Source of the DNA: Pseudomonadota bacterium
GTDB lineage: Bacteria > Pseudomonadota > Gammaproteobacteria > Steroidobacterales > Steroidobacteraceae
DNA length: 17,437 bases
Reading direction: 5' to 3'
NCBI GenBank assembly: GCA_021817875.1
Contig: JAKAFQ010000021.1
Span: 1-17,437, forward strand
The notes below the pieces were generated by a model. That model did no database searches and was not told the DNA's origin. It worked only from the letters and a program-made list of their open reading frames with translations. Below are positions 7,027 through 15,440 of the stretch, one piece after another; positions within the stretch are counted from its first letter, which is position 1; each line of letters starts with the position of its first letter. The translations under genes and the position numbers were made by a program.

Positions 7027-8118
7027 ATGGACAAGAACGACATGAGCCTCTCAGCCGCTCGGACTTCGGCGCGATCGGCCTCGCACGTGCGATGGGTGAG
7101 GCCGAGCACCCCCCAGGACGGGCCGGCGATCGTGGCCCTGATGAGACAGGCGGGGCTGCATTCGGATACCGACCCGACGCACCTGCGTTGGAAATATTGG
7201 CAGGAGCGCTCGGACTGGCCGGGACCGCGCTCCTTCGTACTCACCGATGGTCACGACCTGCTGGCGCACGGCGCTATCGTACCGGGCACGCTGCGCAGGG
7301 GAGAGTGCCGGGAGCGGGTGCTGCACATGATTGACTGGGCTGCCCGAGGCGATGCGGTCGGAGCGGGAGTCGTGCTGATGAAGCACGTAGGCCGGCAGGC
7401 GGAGTTTCTGCTCGGCATCGGTGGCACGCACCAGACGCGCAAGATCATGCCCCTCATCGGGTATCGCTTGTGCGGGAACGTGACCGCCTTTGTCCGGCCG
7501 TTGTCTCCGACTCGTCTTCTGGGCCTGCCAGGCGGATCGAGCTGGAAGCTCGCTCCCCGCTTTGCCCGCAGCCTGCTGTGGACCGTATCGGCGCCCGCAG
7601 CGGAGGTCGGCGCCTGGCAGGTGCGCCCGATCGGTGTCGCAGATGTGAGGCAGATCTCAGATGTCCTTCCGACGACGATTCCAGGACTGCCCGTGTTCGA
7701 GCGAAGTCCCGATCTGTTTCGCCATGCCCTAGCCTGCCCCATTGTTCCCTTTGAGCTCTACGCACTCGAGAGGGCGGGGCGCATCGGGGGATACTTCGCC
7801 TTGAGCCGTACGCCGGGACAGGCGCGGCTGGCCGACCTCTGGATGGACTCGAGCGAACCGGCGGACTGGCGGGCGCTGGTGCACTCGGCGGTTCGCCGGG
7901 CACGCTGTCAGGGCGAATCGGCGGAGATCGCGGCCTGGTCGAGTGATGAGCGCCTGTCACAGGCGCTGCGGGACTGCGGCTTCCACGCGCGATTCACCGT
8001 GCCGATTTTCCTGCGCGGCTCACCGGGTGTAACCGTTCCAGAGCACACGCCGAGGGTGCAGATGCTCGACAACGATGCGTTCTACCTGTACGACAGATGC
8101 TACCCGCTGTGGGCCTGA
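7027..8118 (+). CDS. GNAT-like acyltransferase, two-domain (EPS-locus type)
   Basis: A 363-residue soluble protein. Residues about 22-160 read as a GNAT fold: VRPSTPQDGPAIVALM at the start, a central LLAHGAIVPG strand, then VGAGVVLMKHVGRQ where the acyl-CoA-binding loop and helix would be, and GYRLCGNV near its end. A second, more diverged GNAT-like half lies at about 196-340 (VRPIGVADVRQISD, IGGYFAL, CGFHARF). From memory, proteins of this shape occur in proteobacterial EPS loci as GNAT N-acetyltransferases with no assigned substrate. Acylation of a sugar or sugar nucleotide is a reasonable inference. ATG 7027 has no clear SD; ATG 7042 (MSLS) is an alternative. The gene is divergent from xrtA across 124 bp and lies 163 bp before wecB, so it may be its own transcription unit. 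Confidence 0.65.
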   Translation: MDKNDMSLSAARTSARSASHVRWVRPSTPQDGPAIVALMRQAGLHSDTDPTHLRWKYWQERSDWPGPRSFVLTDGHDLLAHGAIVPGTLRRGECRERVLHMIDWAARGDAVGAGVVLMKHVGRQAEFLLGIGGTHQTRKIMPLIGYRLCGNVTAFVRPLSPTRLLGLPGGSSWKLAPRFARSLLWTVSAPAAEVGAWQVRPIGVADVRQISDVLPTTIPGLPVFERSPDLFRHALACPIVPFELYALERAGRIGGYFALSRTPGQARLADLWMDSSEPADWRALVHSAVRRARCQGESAEIAAWSSDERLSQALRDCGFHARFTVPIFLRGSPGVTVPEHTPRVQMLDNDAFYLYDRCYPLWA

Positions 8119-8234
8119 AGATGTCACTCGCAGACATAGCCTTCACCGGCATCGCTTTTGGAGAAATTGTGAGAGTGTCGAACGGATCACACATGCCTTG
8201 GCAGCGCTCTAGCGAGCCCGTGGGTGCAACTGCT

Positions 8235-8258
8235 AAACTGCCAGCGGAAAGCCAGTTT
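8235..8258. other. Inverted repeat in the 163-bp gap before wecB
   Basis: AAACTG (8235-8240) and CAGTTT (8253-8258) form a perfect 6-bp inverted repeat around a 12-nt loop, 23 bp upstream of the wecB GTG. The gap at 8119-8281 is the largest non-coding stretch in the window. It holds no convincing promoter hexamer pair or T-tailed terminator. The repeat could be an operator or leader structure, but a match of this size can occur by chance. Confidence 0.25.
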
Positions 8259-8281
8259 GACGACTTTCGATCGGACAGAAC

Positions 8282-9388
8282 GTGAATCGCCGACGGATCC
8301 ACCTGATAGCTGCGGCGCGTCCGAATTTCATGAAAGTCGCGCCGCTGTATCGTGCTCTGGCCCGCGAGGACTGGTGCTCACCTTGCATCGTGCACACCGG
8401 CCAGCATTACGACACCAACATGTCGGATGCGTTCTTCCGCGATTTGCAGCTGCCCGAACCGGCCCACCATCTGGAGGTCGGCAGCGGCACCCACGCCGAA
8501 CAGACCGGGCGAACCATGATGGCGTACGAGCGGGTTTGCGCCGAAGATCCTCCTGCGGCGATCGTGGTGGTCGGCGATGTGAATGCGACCGCCGCCTGCG
8601 CTCTCGTGGGCGCCAAGGGCTGGATCCCGGTGGTGCATCTGGAAGCGGGCTTGCGCAGCGGCGATCGGCGCATGCCCGAGGAGATCAATCGTCTGGTGAC
8701 GGACAGCGTTTCCGATCTCCTCTGGACGCCCTCGCCCGATGCGGATGAGAATTTGCGCGCCGCGGGCGTCGAGCCGGCTCGCATCGAGCGCATCGGCAAC
8801 ATCATGATCGACTCGTTCGAGATGCTCCGAGCCCGAATCGAGGAGGCTGCGACCGCGCGGCGTATGCGTCTTGGATCCCCGTATGCGGTGGTAACGTTGC
8901 ACAGACCCTCGAACGTCGATAGCCCGCAGACGCTCGGGCAGATCGTCGGCGTGTTGGAGCAACTTGCCGCGCAGGTCGAGGTCATATTCGCGATCCACCC
9001 GCGCACCCGAAAGCGCCTCGAGGAGTTCGAGCTCGAGAAGCGCATCCTCGGAAATGCGCGCATTCGCGCCACCGAGCCGCTCGGCTACATCGAATTCATG
9101 AGTCTGGTCCTGGGCGCGGCGATCGCCATCACCGACTCGGGTGGCCTGCAGGAGGAGACCACATATCTCGGGATTCCCTGCGCCACGGTGCGCGCGAATA
9201 CGGAACGGCCGATCACCGTCACGGAAGGCACCAATCGCCTGGCGAAGCCAGCCGAGCTGCTGGGCCTGCTGTCCGATGCGCTCGAGGGACGATGGCCCCG
9301 CGGCAAGCGGCCGCAGTTCTGGGACGGTCGCACCGCGGATCGTGCTGCCGGGAGTCTCGAGCGATTCCTCACCAACCGGCCGAGCTGA
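8282..9388 (+). CDS. wecB: UDP-N-acetylglucosamine 2-epimerase (non-hydrolysing)
   Basis: A 368-residue cytoplasmic enzyme interconverting UDP-GlcNAc and UDP-ManNAc, supplying a precursor for the EPS repeat unit. The full family signature is present: RPNFMKVAPL (residues 13-22), HTGQHYD (38-44), VGDVNAT (D99), HLEAGLRSGDRRMPEEINR (E121, E133, E134), TLHRPSN (H207), and the C-terminal DSGGLQEE followed by RANTERP that binds the uridine diphosphate. Length is normal for WecB/MnaA. The GTG start at 8282 has only a weak upstream purine stretch (cggaca) but is placed correctly before the first beta strand (RRIHLIAAARP). No UDP-ManNAc dehydrogenase gene is in the window, so whether ManNAc or its uronic acid is used is unknown. 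The GT4 gene starts 3 bp after its stop. Confidence 0.95.
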   Translation: MNRRRIHLIAAARPNFMKVAPLYRALAREDWCSPCIVHTGQHYDTNMSDAFFRDLQLPEPAHHLEVGSGTHAEQTGRTMMAYERVCAEDPPAAIVVVGDVNATAACALVGAKGWIPVVHLEAGLRSGDRRMPEEINRLVTDSVSDLLWTPSPDADENLRAAGVEPARIERIGNIMIDSFEMLRARIEEAATARRMRLGSPYAVVTLHRPSNVDSPQTLGQIVGVLEQLAAQVEVIFAIHPRTRKRLEEFELEKRILGNARIRATEPLGYIEFMSLVLGAAIAITDSGGLQEETTYLGIPCATVRANTERPITVTEGTNRLAKPAELLGLLSDALEGRWPRGKRPQFWDGRTADRAAGSLERFLTNRPS

Positions 9389-9391
9389 GAC

Positions 9392-10555
9392 GTGCGACCA
9401 AACCCCTCATCGCGGGATATCCGGGTCGCCTACTGCATCGATTCGTTCGACATCGGGGGAACCGAGCTCAATGCCGTGCGCTCGCTCGAGGCGCTCGATC
9501 TCGATCGCTTCGACGTGACCGTCTTTCATCTGCACGAGGATGGCCCGATCCGCTCCCGATACGAGGCACTCGGCGTTGCGATGGTCCATCTGCCGATCTC
9601 GCGCCTTTACGCCCCTTCGACTGCGGCTCAGGGTCTGCGCTTCGCGCGCATGCTGCGCAGCCGCGGGATCCGGGTCGCTCACACGCACGACCTCTACACT
9701 AACATTTTCGCGGGACCCTGGGCCTCCCTCGCGGGCGGTTGCCGGGTGATCGCGAGCCGAAGGTGGGCGTACGATGCACCACGGGCGGGCCTGACTCCCC
9801 TCAACCGGTGGAGCTATCGGTTCGCGACCCGGGTGCTCGCCAACAGCGGCGCGGTCGCGCGGTTGCTCGTGAGCGAGGAGGGCGTCCCGGAGCGCAAGAT
9901 CTTCGAGCTGCCGAATTTTCTGGGCGAGATCGCCTTCGAGCCAGTCGATCCAGCCGCTCGGCGGGCCCAAAGGCGCGCGTGGGGAGTTCCGGATGACGCC
10001 TTTCTCGTCGGCACCGTGGCGCGGCTCGTGCCGGTGAAGAATCACAAGCTGCTCATTGAGGCGGCAGCACAGCTCGAGGAGGACGTGCACGTCGTTCTGG
10101 TGGGTGACGGGTCGGAGCGGCCGGCGCTCGAGAAACTCGTTCGAGACCGGCAGATTCAGTCACGAGTTCATTTTGTGGGGGAGATGCTCTCGTCAATCAA
10201 CCTGCACCAGTTTTTCGACGTGGACGTCCTGTGCTCCCTCAGCGAGGGCTTCCCGAATGCGGTCATCGAAGCGCTCGCCGCCGAACGGCCCGTCATCGCG
10301 ACCGCGGTGACCGGCGTTCGCGACATCATCGCCGACGATGAGACGGGCCTGTTGGTTCCGACCGACGATCCGGCAGTGCTCGCGGAGACCATTCGCAGAT
10401 TACGGGCGAGCCCGATGTTGGGCGTGCGCATCGCTGAGGAGGGGAGGTCCCGGGTGCGTGCTCGGTATCACGAGTCCGTGGTCATCGCCCGCCTGGGTGG
10501 GTTGTATGCCGCACTGGCGGGCCGCCCGGCCCACCTCTCGGAGGCGAGCCCGTGA
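9392..10555 (+). CDS. Glycosyltransferase family 4 (GT-B fold)
   Basis: A 387-residue cytoplasmic, probably membrane-associated sugar transferase. The N-terminal Rossmann domain holds the acceptor-side glycine motif (DSFDIGGTELNAV, about residues 18-30). The C-terminal donor domain has VGTVARLVPVKNH, VLVGDGSER, and the retaining-GT4 EX7E motif (EGFPNAVIE, E285 and E293), then TGLLVPTDDP. It would transfer one sugar from a nucleotide donor to the growing lipid-linked unit; donor and acceptor cannot be read from sequence. It is the only recognisable glycosyltransferase in the window, so further ones must lie outside for a multi-sugar repeat. Start GTG 9392 is 3 bp from the wecB stop, and its own stop overlaps the next start (GTGA), suggesting translational coupling. 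Confidence 0.93.
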   Translation: MRPNPSSRDIRVAYCIDSFDIGGTELNAVRSLEALDLDRFDVTVFHLHEDGPIRSRYEALGVAMVHLPISRLYAPSTAAQGLRFARMLRSRGIRVAHTHDLYTNIFAGPWASLAGGCRVIASRRWAYDAPRAGLTPLNRWSYRFATRVLANSGAVARLLVSEEGVPERKIFELPNFLGEIAFEPVDPAARRAQRRAWGVPDDAFLVGTVARLVPVKNHKLLIEAAAQLEEDVHVVLVGDGSERPALEKLVRDRQIQSRVHFVGEMLSSINLHQFFDVDVLCSLSEGFPNAVIEALAAERPVIATAVTGVRDIIADDETGLLVPTDDPAVLAETIRRLRASPMLGVRIAEEGRSRVRARYHESVVIARLGGLYAALAGRPAHLSEASP

Positions 10556-11802
10556 ATACCGAACCCGTCTCAATTCCGCGGTCTAAGCGTGGCGCCGTGG
10601 CGGGCACGATGACCGTCCAATTTGTGGGCCTGGTGATCTTCACGGTGATCACGGTGACGGCACGATTTTCCGGGGCGTGGATCGCCATGGCGCTGGCGCT
10701 CGCGGGCATGCTCTTTTCAAGGGAGAAGATTCGATTTCCGCCCGCATTCTGGTGGGGGGTGGCGCTGCTCGGATGGGGCCTCATCGGCGCCTTTAGCGCT
10801 ATGTCGCCCCACTTGGCGTTCTCGACGCTTGAAACGCGGCTCAAGGTGATGCTGATCTTCCTCGTCGCCATGAACGCGATCCGATCCGAGAAGCAATTGT
10901 GGACCTATCTGTTGGTGTATGTCGGTTCGTTCATGATTTACCCTGCTCGGGGTACGTTACTCAATTTCGTTCACGGGATTACAGCTGCACACCGCGTATA
11001 TTGGAACGGGATTTACGACAATCCGAATGACCTCGCGGCCATGTCGATTCTGGCCACAGGTGTGGCGCTGTCGATCACCATGGCGACGGTTCAGTCCACG
11101 AGGGTCAGGCGAGCGGTCGCGGGCTGTGCGGCAGTTCTCGGTTTGGTCGTTCTTGTGACGGAATCACGGGCAGCATTTATCGGACTCACCATCGGAATGG
11201 CATTGCCCCTTCTTCGCACTTTGAAGCGCGGATCCGTGTTCGTGTATGTGACTATCGTTGTCTGTGTGGCGCTTTTTGTGCTGCCACACAGGTTCTGGGT
11301 GCGGATGGAGGGCCTCAAGGATCTGACCAGTGTCTCGACGATTAGGAAGGCGGACAAGTCAGGTTCTGCGGAGCAGCGTTGGGAGATACAAAAGACGGCA
11401 TTTAGAATTTTTATAGATCACCCGGTATTAGGAGTCGGGCTTGGTTGTTATCCGATTGCCAATAATAAGTATCGACCTGATCTTGGTCCGCGTGATGCGC
11501 ACAACACCTACCTCAGACTGGCTGCGGAGCTCGGTTTGCCAGGGCTGCTTATTTGGGGGGCACTCGTCATCTCGGTCATGAAGCAGGTGAGGCGGGCGGA
11601 GCGTGGAAAAGCGAGGCTGCAGACCGTCAACCCACTCTGGCTTAAGTACGGTCTCGTTGGCTTTCTTGTTGCAGGTATCTTCGGATCCTATTCGGACCTG
11701 ACTATTCTCTACTTGGTGCTAGGAACGATGTGGTCCGCCGCGACACTGATGCTGAGCCAGACAGAGCCGGAGAAGGCACAGCCGCTCGTGAGGACGTCCT
11801 GA
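10552..11802 (+). CDS. O-antigen ligase/polymerase-like membrane protein (Wzy_C)
   Basis: A 416-residue integral membrane protein with about ten hydrophobic segments. Family landmarks are YDNPNDLA before the mid-protein helices, VTESRAAFIGL, SAEQRWEIQKTA opening the large periplasmic loop, and the AHNTYLRLAAELG motif (H317) followed by a helix. These fit the Wzy_C / O-antigen ligase superfamily, including the putative ligases tied to exosortase A loci. It may polymerise EPS repeat units or ligate glycan to an acceptor; sequence alone does not separate these. GTG 10552 overlaps the GT4 stop. The stretch from about 11380 to 11490 is visibly AT-richer (poly-T/A codons such as ttt aga att ttt ata) than neighbouring genes, as is common for fast-diverging polymerase genes. 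Confidence 0.88.
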   Translation: MNTEPVSIPRSKRGAVAGTMTVQFVGLVIFTVITVTARFSGAWIAMALALAGMLFSREKIRFPPAFWWGVALLGWGLIGAFSAMSPHLAFSTLETRLKVMLIFLVAMNAIRSEKQLWTYLLVYVGSFMIYPARGTLLNFVHGITAAHRVYWNGIYDNPNDLAAMSILATGVALSITMATVQSTRVRRAVAGCAAVLGLVVLVTESRAAFIGLTIGMALPLLRTLKRGSVFVYVTIVVCVALFVLPHRFWVRMEGLKDLTSVSTIRKADKSGSAEQRWEIQKTAFRIFIDHPVLGVGLGCYPIANNKYRPDLGPRDAHNTYLRLAAELGLPGLLIWGALVISVMKQVRRAERGKARLQTVNPLWLKYGLVGFLVAGIFGSYSDLTILYLVLGTMWSAATLMLSQTEPEKAQPLVRTS

Positions 11803-11803
11803 G

Positions 11804-14800
11804 ATGTGCGGCATAGCGGGATTCGCCGGCATGAGCGTGACGGGTGATGACGCTCTTGCGCGTGTGCGCGAGATGTGTGCGGCCATCCTGCACCGCGGTC
11901 CGGACTCCGATGGCTACTTCGTCCAGGGCCCTGTGGCGATGGGGATGCGGCGGCTGAGCATCATCGACGTGAGAGGGGGAGATCAGCCGATCGCAAATGA
12001 GGACGGGACGGTCACGGTGGTGTTCAACGGAGAGATCTACAACCACCACGAGCTGCGCGCGCACCTTCGGACCAAGGGACATCGGTTCCGCACGCATGCC
12101 GATACGGAGGTGCTGGTCCACCTCTACGAGGAGTATGGAACGGACATGGCCGCGCGGCTGCACGGCATGTTCGCGTTCTCCATCTGGGACGCTCGGCAGC
12201 AGCGGCTGTTCATCGCTCGCGACCGGACAGGGATGAAACCTCTGAGCTACGCCGTGCGCGGCGGAGGGATCGTCTACTGTTCCGAGCTGCGCTCTTTGTA
12301 TGTCTTCGATCGGTCCAGTCTGAGGGTCGCACCCGGGGCGGTCATGGAGTATCTGGCCTACGGATATGTGCCGGATCCGAACTCCATCTTCGCGGGAGTG
12401 AAGAAGCTCCCTCCCGCGCACTATCTCACCTGGAGCCCGGGGCGGGACGTCGAGGTGCGCCGCTACTGGCATCAGCCGACGCCCGATAGAGCCCTCGCGG
12501 ACGAGCGGGAGTTGGTGGAGGAGATTCGACGTCTCCTCGACAATGCCGTGCGCAGCCATCTCGAGTCCGAGGTCCCGCTCGGTGCGTTCCTCTCCGGCGG
12601 CCTGGATTCCTCCACTGTCGTGGCGCTGATGACCCGCCATGCCGCCGGTCGGGTGAAGACGTTTTCGATCGGCTTCGCCGAGAAGGAATACGACGAGTCG
12701 GATATGGCGCGCAAGGTCGCAACTCACCTGGGTACGGATCACACGGATTTCATCGTTCACCCCAATGTCGCGACCATATTCGAAGACATTGGGGCGATGT
12801 TCGATGAGCCTTTTGCCGACTCGTCGGCCATTCCGACGTACCTGGTGGCCCGGCTCGCGAGACAGTTCGTCACGGTCGCCCTGAGCGGCGATGGTGGGGA
12901 TGAGCTGTTTGGCGGATATACCCGCTATGGCGATACGCTCCGACGGTCGGGGGTGCGAAACCGTGCGGCGGCGCGTCTGCTTTCGGCCGTCGGTCTCATG
13001 TTGCCTCACGCCTTCCCCGGTCGGAACCGCCTCGTGGACATGGGGCGCTCGAGAATGGGGCGCTATGCGGCGACGGTGCTTCAGGCCGTTCGTGCGGATG
13101 AAGGGGGTGTCGCTTCCACTGCCCATCCTTCGGGCGTCCTGCGGATCGAGGAACAGCTCAAACGCCTTTTTCCGTCGGAGCTCGCTGACGATTTCGCCGC
13201 GGCCATGATGCACGTCGACCTCGATACGTATTTGCCCGGCGACATTCTCACCAAGGTCGATCGAACCAGCATGGCGGTGTCGCTGGAGGCGCGAGTGCCA
13301 CTGCTCGATTGCGAGCTGGTGGATTTCGCGTTACGGATCCCCGGTGAGTTTCGCGTGACCCCGGCGGAGAGTAAGCGCCTGTTTCGCCGTGCAATCAGCG
13401 GTATCGTTCCGGATTTCGTACTGTCCCGTCCCAAGCGCGGCTTTCAAATGCCCTTAGCGGACTGGTTCAGGGGACCTCTGCGTCCCCGGATCGAGGCGCT
13501 GCGCTCGCCCACCGAGGCCATGGCCCCATTTGTCAGCCGGCAGGCCTTGTCCCGGCTTATCAAGGAGCATTCGGTGGGTCGGCGGGACCACAGCGCCGTG
13601 CTTTGGCGCCTGATCGTGCTCGATCACTGGCTGGCCTCCTACAGTGACGGAAGGCTGGGGCGCCCTCCGCTGGTGAGGCAAAGCGATGCGATCTGGAGCG
13701 GCGGGCGCTCGATGCGCGCCGACACGGTTCCGGGGTGCCCTCCGACCGTGGCGGAGCTGTTTTTGCGCTCGGAGTCGTCCAAGCCCAAACTTCGAGTGGG
13801 CGTGCTGGTCGATGCGGACGGCATACCCGGCTACGCCAGCCGCATCATCGAGAACATTCGGCAGGCCAACTACTGCGAGCTGTGCGCCGTCATCACCGCG
13901 CACGCCTCGGTCGACGGCCGGCCGCTCGATCGGACCAAGGGATTCGCGCTGAAGGCCTACGAGCTGCTCCTCGAGCCGCGATCCCGCAGTCAGCCCGATC
14001 CGCTGACCCCGGTGGATTGCGAGGATCTGCTCGAGGGTGTCTCGAGGCTCACGGTCGAGGCGGCCGATGCGGATAGTGGCAGAAGCATTGCGCAGCACGG
14101 TCTCGAGGCAGTGCGCGATCTGAAGCTCGATGTGCTCGTGGACTTTGGACGCATCGCGCCTCGCGGGGCATCGTTGCCGCAGGCGACACACGGCGTCTGG
14201 CGCTATCATTTTGGAAATCGTCAGCAGTATCCGCGGGGTTCGGGATTCCTGCGGGAGCTGATCGACGGGCGTCCGTTGAGCGGCATCGAGCTCATCCGAC
14301 TCGGCCCGACCGCGGATGCCGACGTCACGATTTTGAGTGCGCAATTCAGCACCGCGCCCTTTCTCTCGAGCCGGGACAATCGCTTTGCGCCCATCTGGGG
14401 GGGCTGCCACTTCGTGGCGCAGGCGCTGTGGGATGTCCACCAGCGATCACCGCTGGCCGAATTGTTCCCGCCACCCGTGAGCACCGCACCGCCCGAGGTG
14501 GATCGGGTGCCGAGCAACGTCGAAGTGGTGCGCTGGATGGCCGGTCAGGCGCGGCGCAGAAGCAATCCGCTCCGGGAGCGCCTGAACGGTCCGGTCGACT
14601 GGCAGATCGCGGTTCGACGATCGCAGGTTCCGCTGTACACCGACGCCTCGATGGCCGCTCTGAATGCGTTTCAGTGGCTCGAGGCGGCACCCGGATGCCA
14701 CCGAGCCGACCCCGTGGTCGCACAAGCTGCCGGGGAGACCTGGCTCTTCTTCGAAGAGACCGTCGAGCCCAGTCAGGTCGGGAGGATCGCGTGCGGGCGC

Positions 14801-15430
14801 CTCACGCCCGAAGGGATGCTGATTGAGGCCCGCCCCGTGCTGCAGAGGCCGTATCATCTGTCCTTTCCGCAGATCGTCGCGGCCGACGACGAGCTGTTCA
14901 TGCTTCCCGAGACGGCACAAAACGGCGGGCTCGATTTGTATCGGGCCCGCCGCTTCCCCGACGAATGGTCCTTCGAGACCCGGTTGCTCAGTTTTCCCTG
15001 CGTCGACTCTTCGATCTTCCGCGCCGGGGATTCGTGGTGGATGATGACCTCTCCCCGGGTGGTTCCGGGACATGCGCCCATCACTTGGCTGCTGCGGGCC
15101 GAGCGCATCACGGGTCCGTGGAAATTTCAGCTCGGTGGGCAGGTCGCAACGAGCGCATCCGTGGCACGGGGCGGCGGGGGTGTGCTGCGCGATGGGATGC
15201 GGCTCATCCGGCCGAGTCAGGATTGCAGCTCGGCGTACGGACGCGCGCTGCTGTTCAATGAGATTCTCGCGATCGACGGCGGACGCTACCGGGAGCAGAC
15301 CATCTGCCGGATCGACGCGAACTGGATGCCGGGGCTCGCGACGGTGCACTCGTACAGCCGCGCAGATGAGTGGGAGGCGATCGACGGGGGCTTTCGCTCC
15401 GCGCGCGTTCGACGGCGAACCGCCGCATGA
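11804..15430 (+). CDS. Fused amidotransferase / formyltransferase-like / propeller protein
   Basis: One 1208-residue open frame. Residues 1-610 are a complete glutamine-dependent asparagine-synthetase-type enzyme of the XrtA amidotransferase kind: catalytic C2 (MCGIAGF), HRGPD (30-34), NGEIYN (75-80), the ATP PP-loop SGGLDSS (264-270), SGDGGDELFGGY (361-372) and DILTKVDRTSM (from 480). After a linker (611-658), residues 660-900 read like a formyltransferase-type Rossmann domain (LRVGVLVDADGIP, LDVLVDFGRIAPRG, GVWRYHFGN with H802, D838/D840), without the usual HPSLLP loop. Residues about 930-1200 resemble the beta-propeller N-domain of plant GINT1 (ADPVV, WLFFEE, YHLSFP at 1017, FMLPET, DSSIFR). 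The last two domains occur together, as I recall, as a separate bacterial protein. Predicted role: amidation and possibly further modification of EPS sugars. ATG 13712 (GGAG 13 nt upstream) could be an internal start. Start follows the wzy-like stop by 1 bp. Confidence 0.85.
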   Translation: MCGIAGFAGMSVTGDDALARVREMCAAILHRGPDSDGYFVQGPVAMGMRRLSIIDVRGGDQPIANEDGTVTVVFNGEIYNHHELRAHLRTKGHRFRTHADTEVLVHLYEEYGTDMAARLHGMFAFSIWDARQQRLFIARDRTGMKPLSYAVRGGGIVYCSELRSLYVFDRSSLRVAPGAVMEYLAYGYVPDPNSIFAGVKKLPPAHYLTWSPGRDVEVRRYWHQPTPDRALADERELVEEIRRLLDNAVRSHLESEVPLGAFLSGGLDSSTVVALMTRHAAGRVKTFSIGFAEKEYDESDMARKVATHLGTDHTDFIVHPNVATIFEDIGAMFDEPFADSSAIPTYLVARLARQFVTVALSGDGGDELFGGYTRYGDTLRRSGVRNRAAARLLSAVGLMLPHAFPGRNRLVDMGRSRMGRYAATVLQAVRADEGGVASTAHPSGVLRIEEQLKRLFPSELADDFAAAMMHVDLDTYLPGDILTKVDRTSMAVSLEARVPLLDCELVDFALRIPGEFRVTPAESKRLFRRAISGIVPDFVLSRPKRGFQMPLADWFRGPLRPRIEALRSPTEAMAPFVSRQALSRLIKEHSVGRRDHSAVLWRLIVLDHWLASYSDGRLGRPPLVRQSDAIWSGGRSMRADTVPGCPPTVAELFLRSESSKPKLRVGVLVDADGIPGYASRIIENIRQANYCELCAVITAHASVDGRPLDRTKGFALKAYELLLEPRSRSQPDPLTPVDCEDLLEGVSRLTVEAADADSGRSIAQHGLEAVRDLKLDVLVDFGRIAPRGASLPQATHGVWRYHFGNRQQYPRGSGFLRELIDGRPLSGIELIRLGPTADADVTILSAQFSTAPFLSSRDNRFAPIWGGCHFVAQALWDVHQRSPLAELFPPPVSTAPPEVDRVPSNVEVVRWMAGQARRRSNPLRERLNGPVDWQIAVRRSQVPLYTDASMAALNAFQWLEAAPGCHRADPVVAQAAGETWLFFEETVEPSQVGRIACGRLTPEGMLIEARPVLQRPYHLSFPQIVAADDELFMLPETAQNGGLDLYRARRFPDEWSFETRLLSFPCVDSSIFRAGDSWWMMTSPRVVPGHAPITWLLRAERITGPWKFQLGGQVATSASVARGGGGVLRDGMRLIRPSQDCSSAYGRALLFNEILAIDGGRYREQTICRIDANWMPGLATVHSYSRADEWEAIDGGFRSARVRRRTAA

Positions 15431-15440
15431 AATTTGAGCG

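Noticed and set aside
8168..8191. TGTGA-N14-TCACA, resembling a CRP site
   Set aside because: CRP half-sites are separated by 6 bp; 14 bp does not fit, and a 5-bp repeat occurs easily by chance.
11791..11800. AGGACGTCCT palindrome before the amidotransferase start as an operator
   Set aside because: It lies within the end of the upstream coding sequence and its AGGA is well placed as an ordinary ribosome-binding site.
11702..13213. A 503-codon antisense frame over the amidotransferase
   Set aside because: Composition and absence of motifs mark it as a codon-bias shadow of the sense gene.
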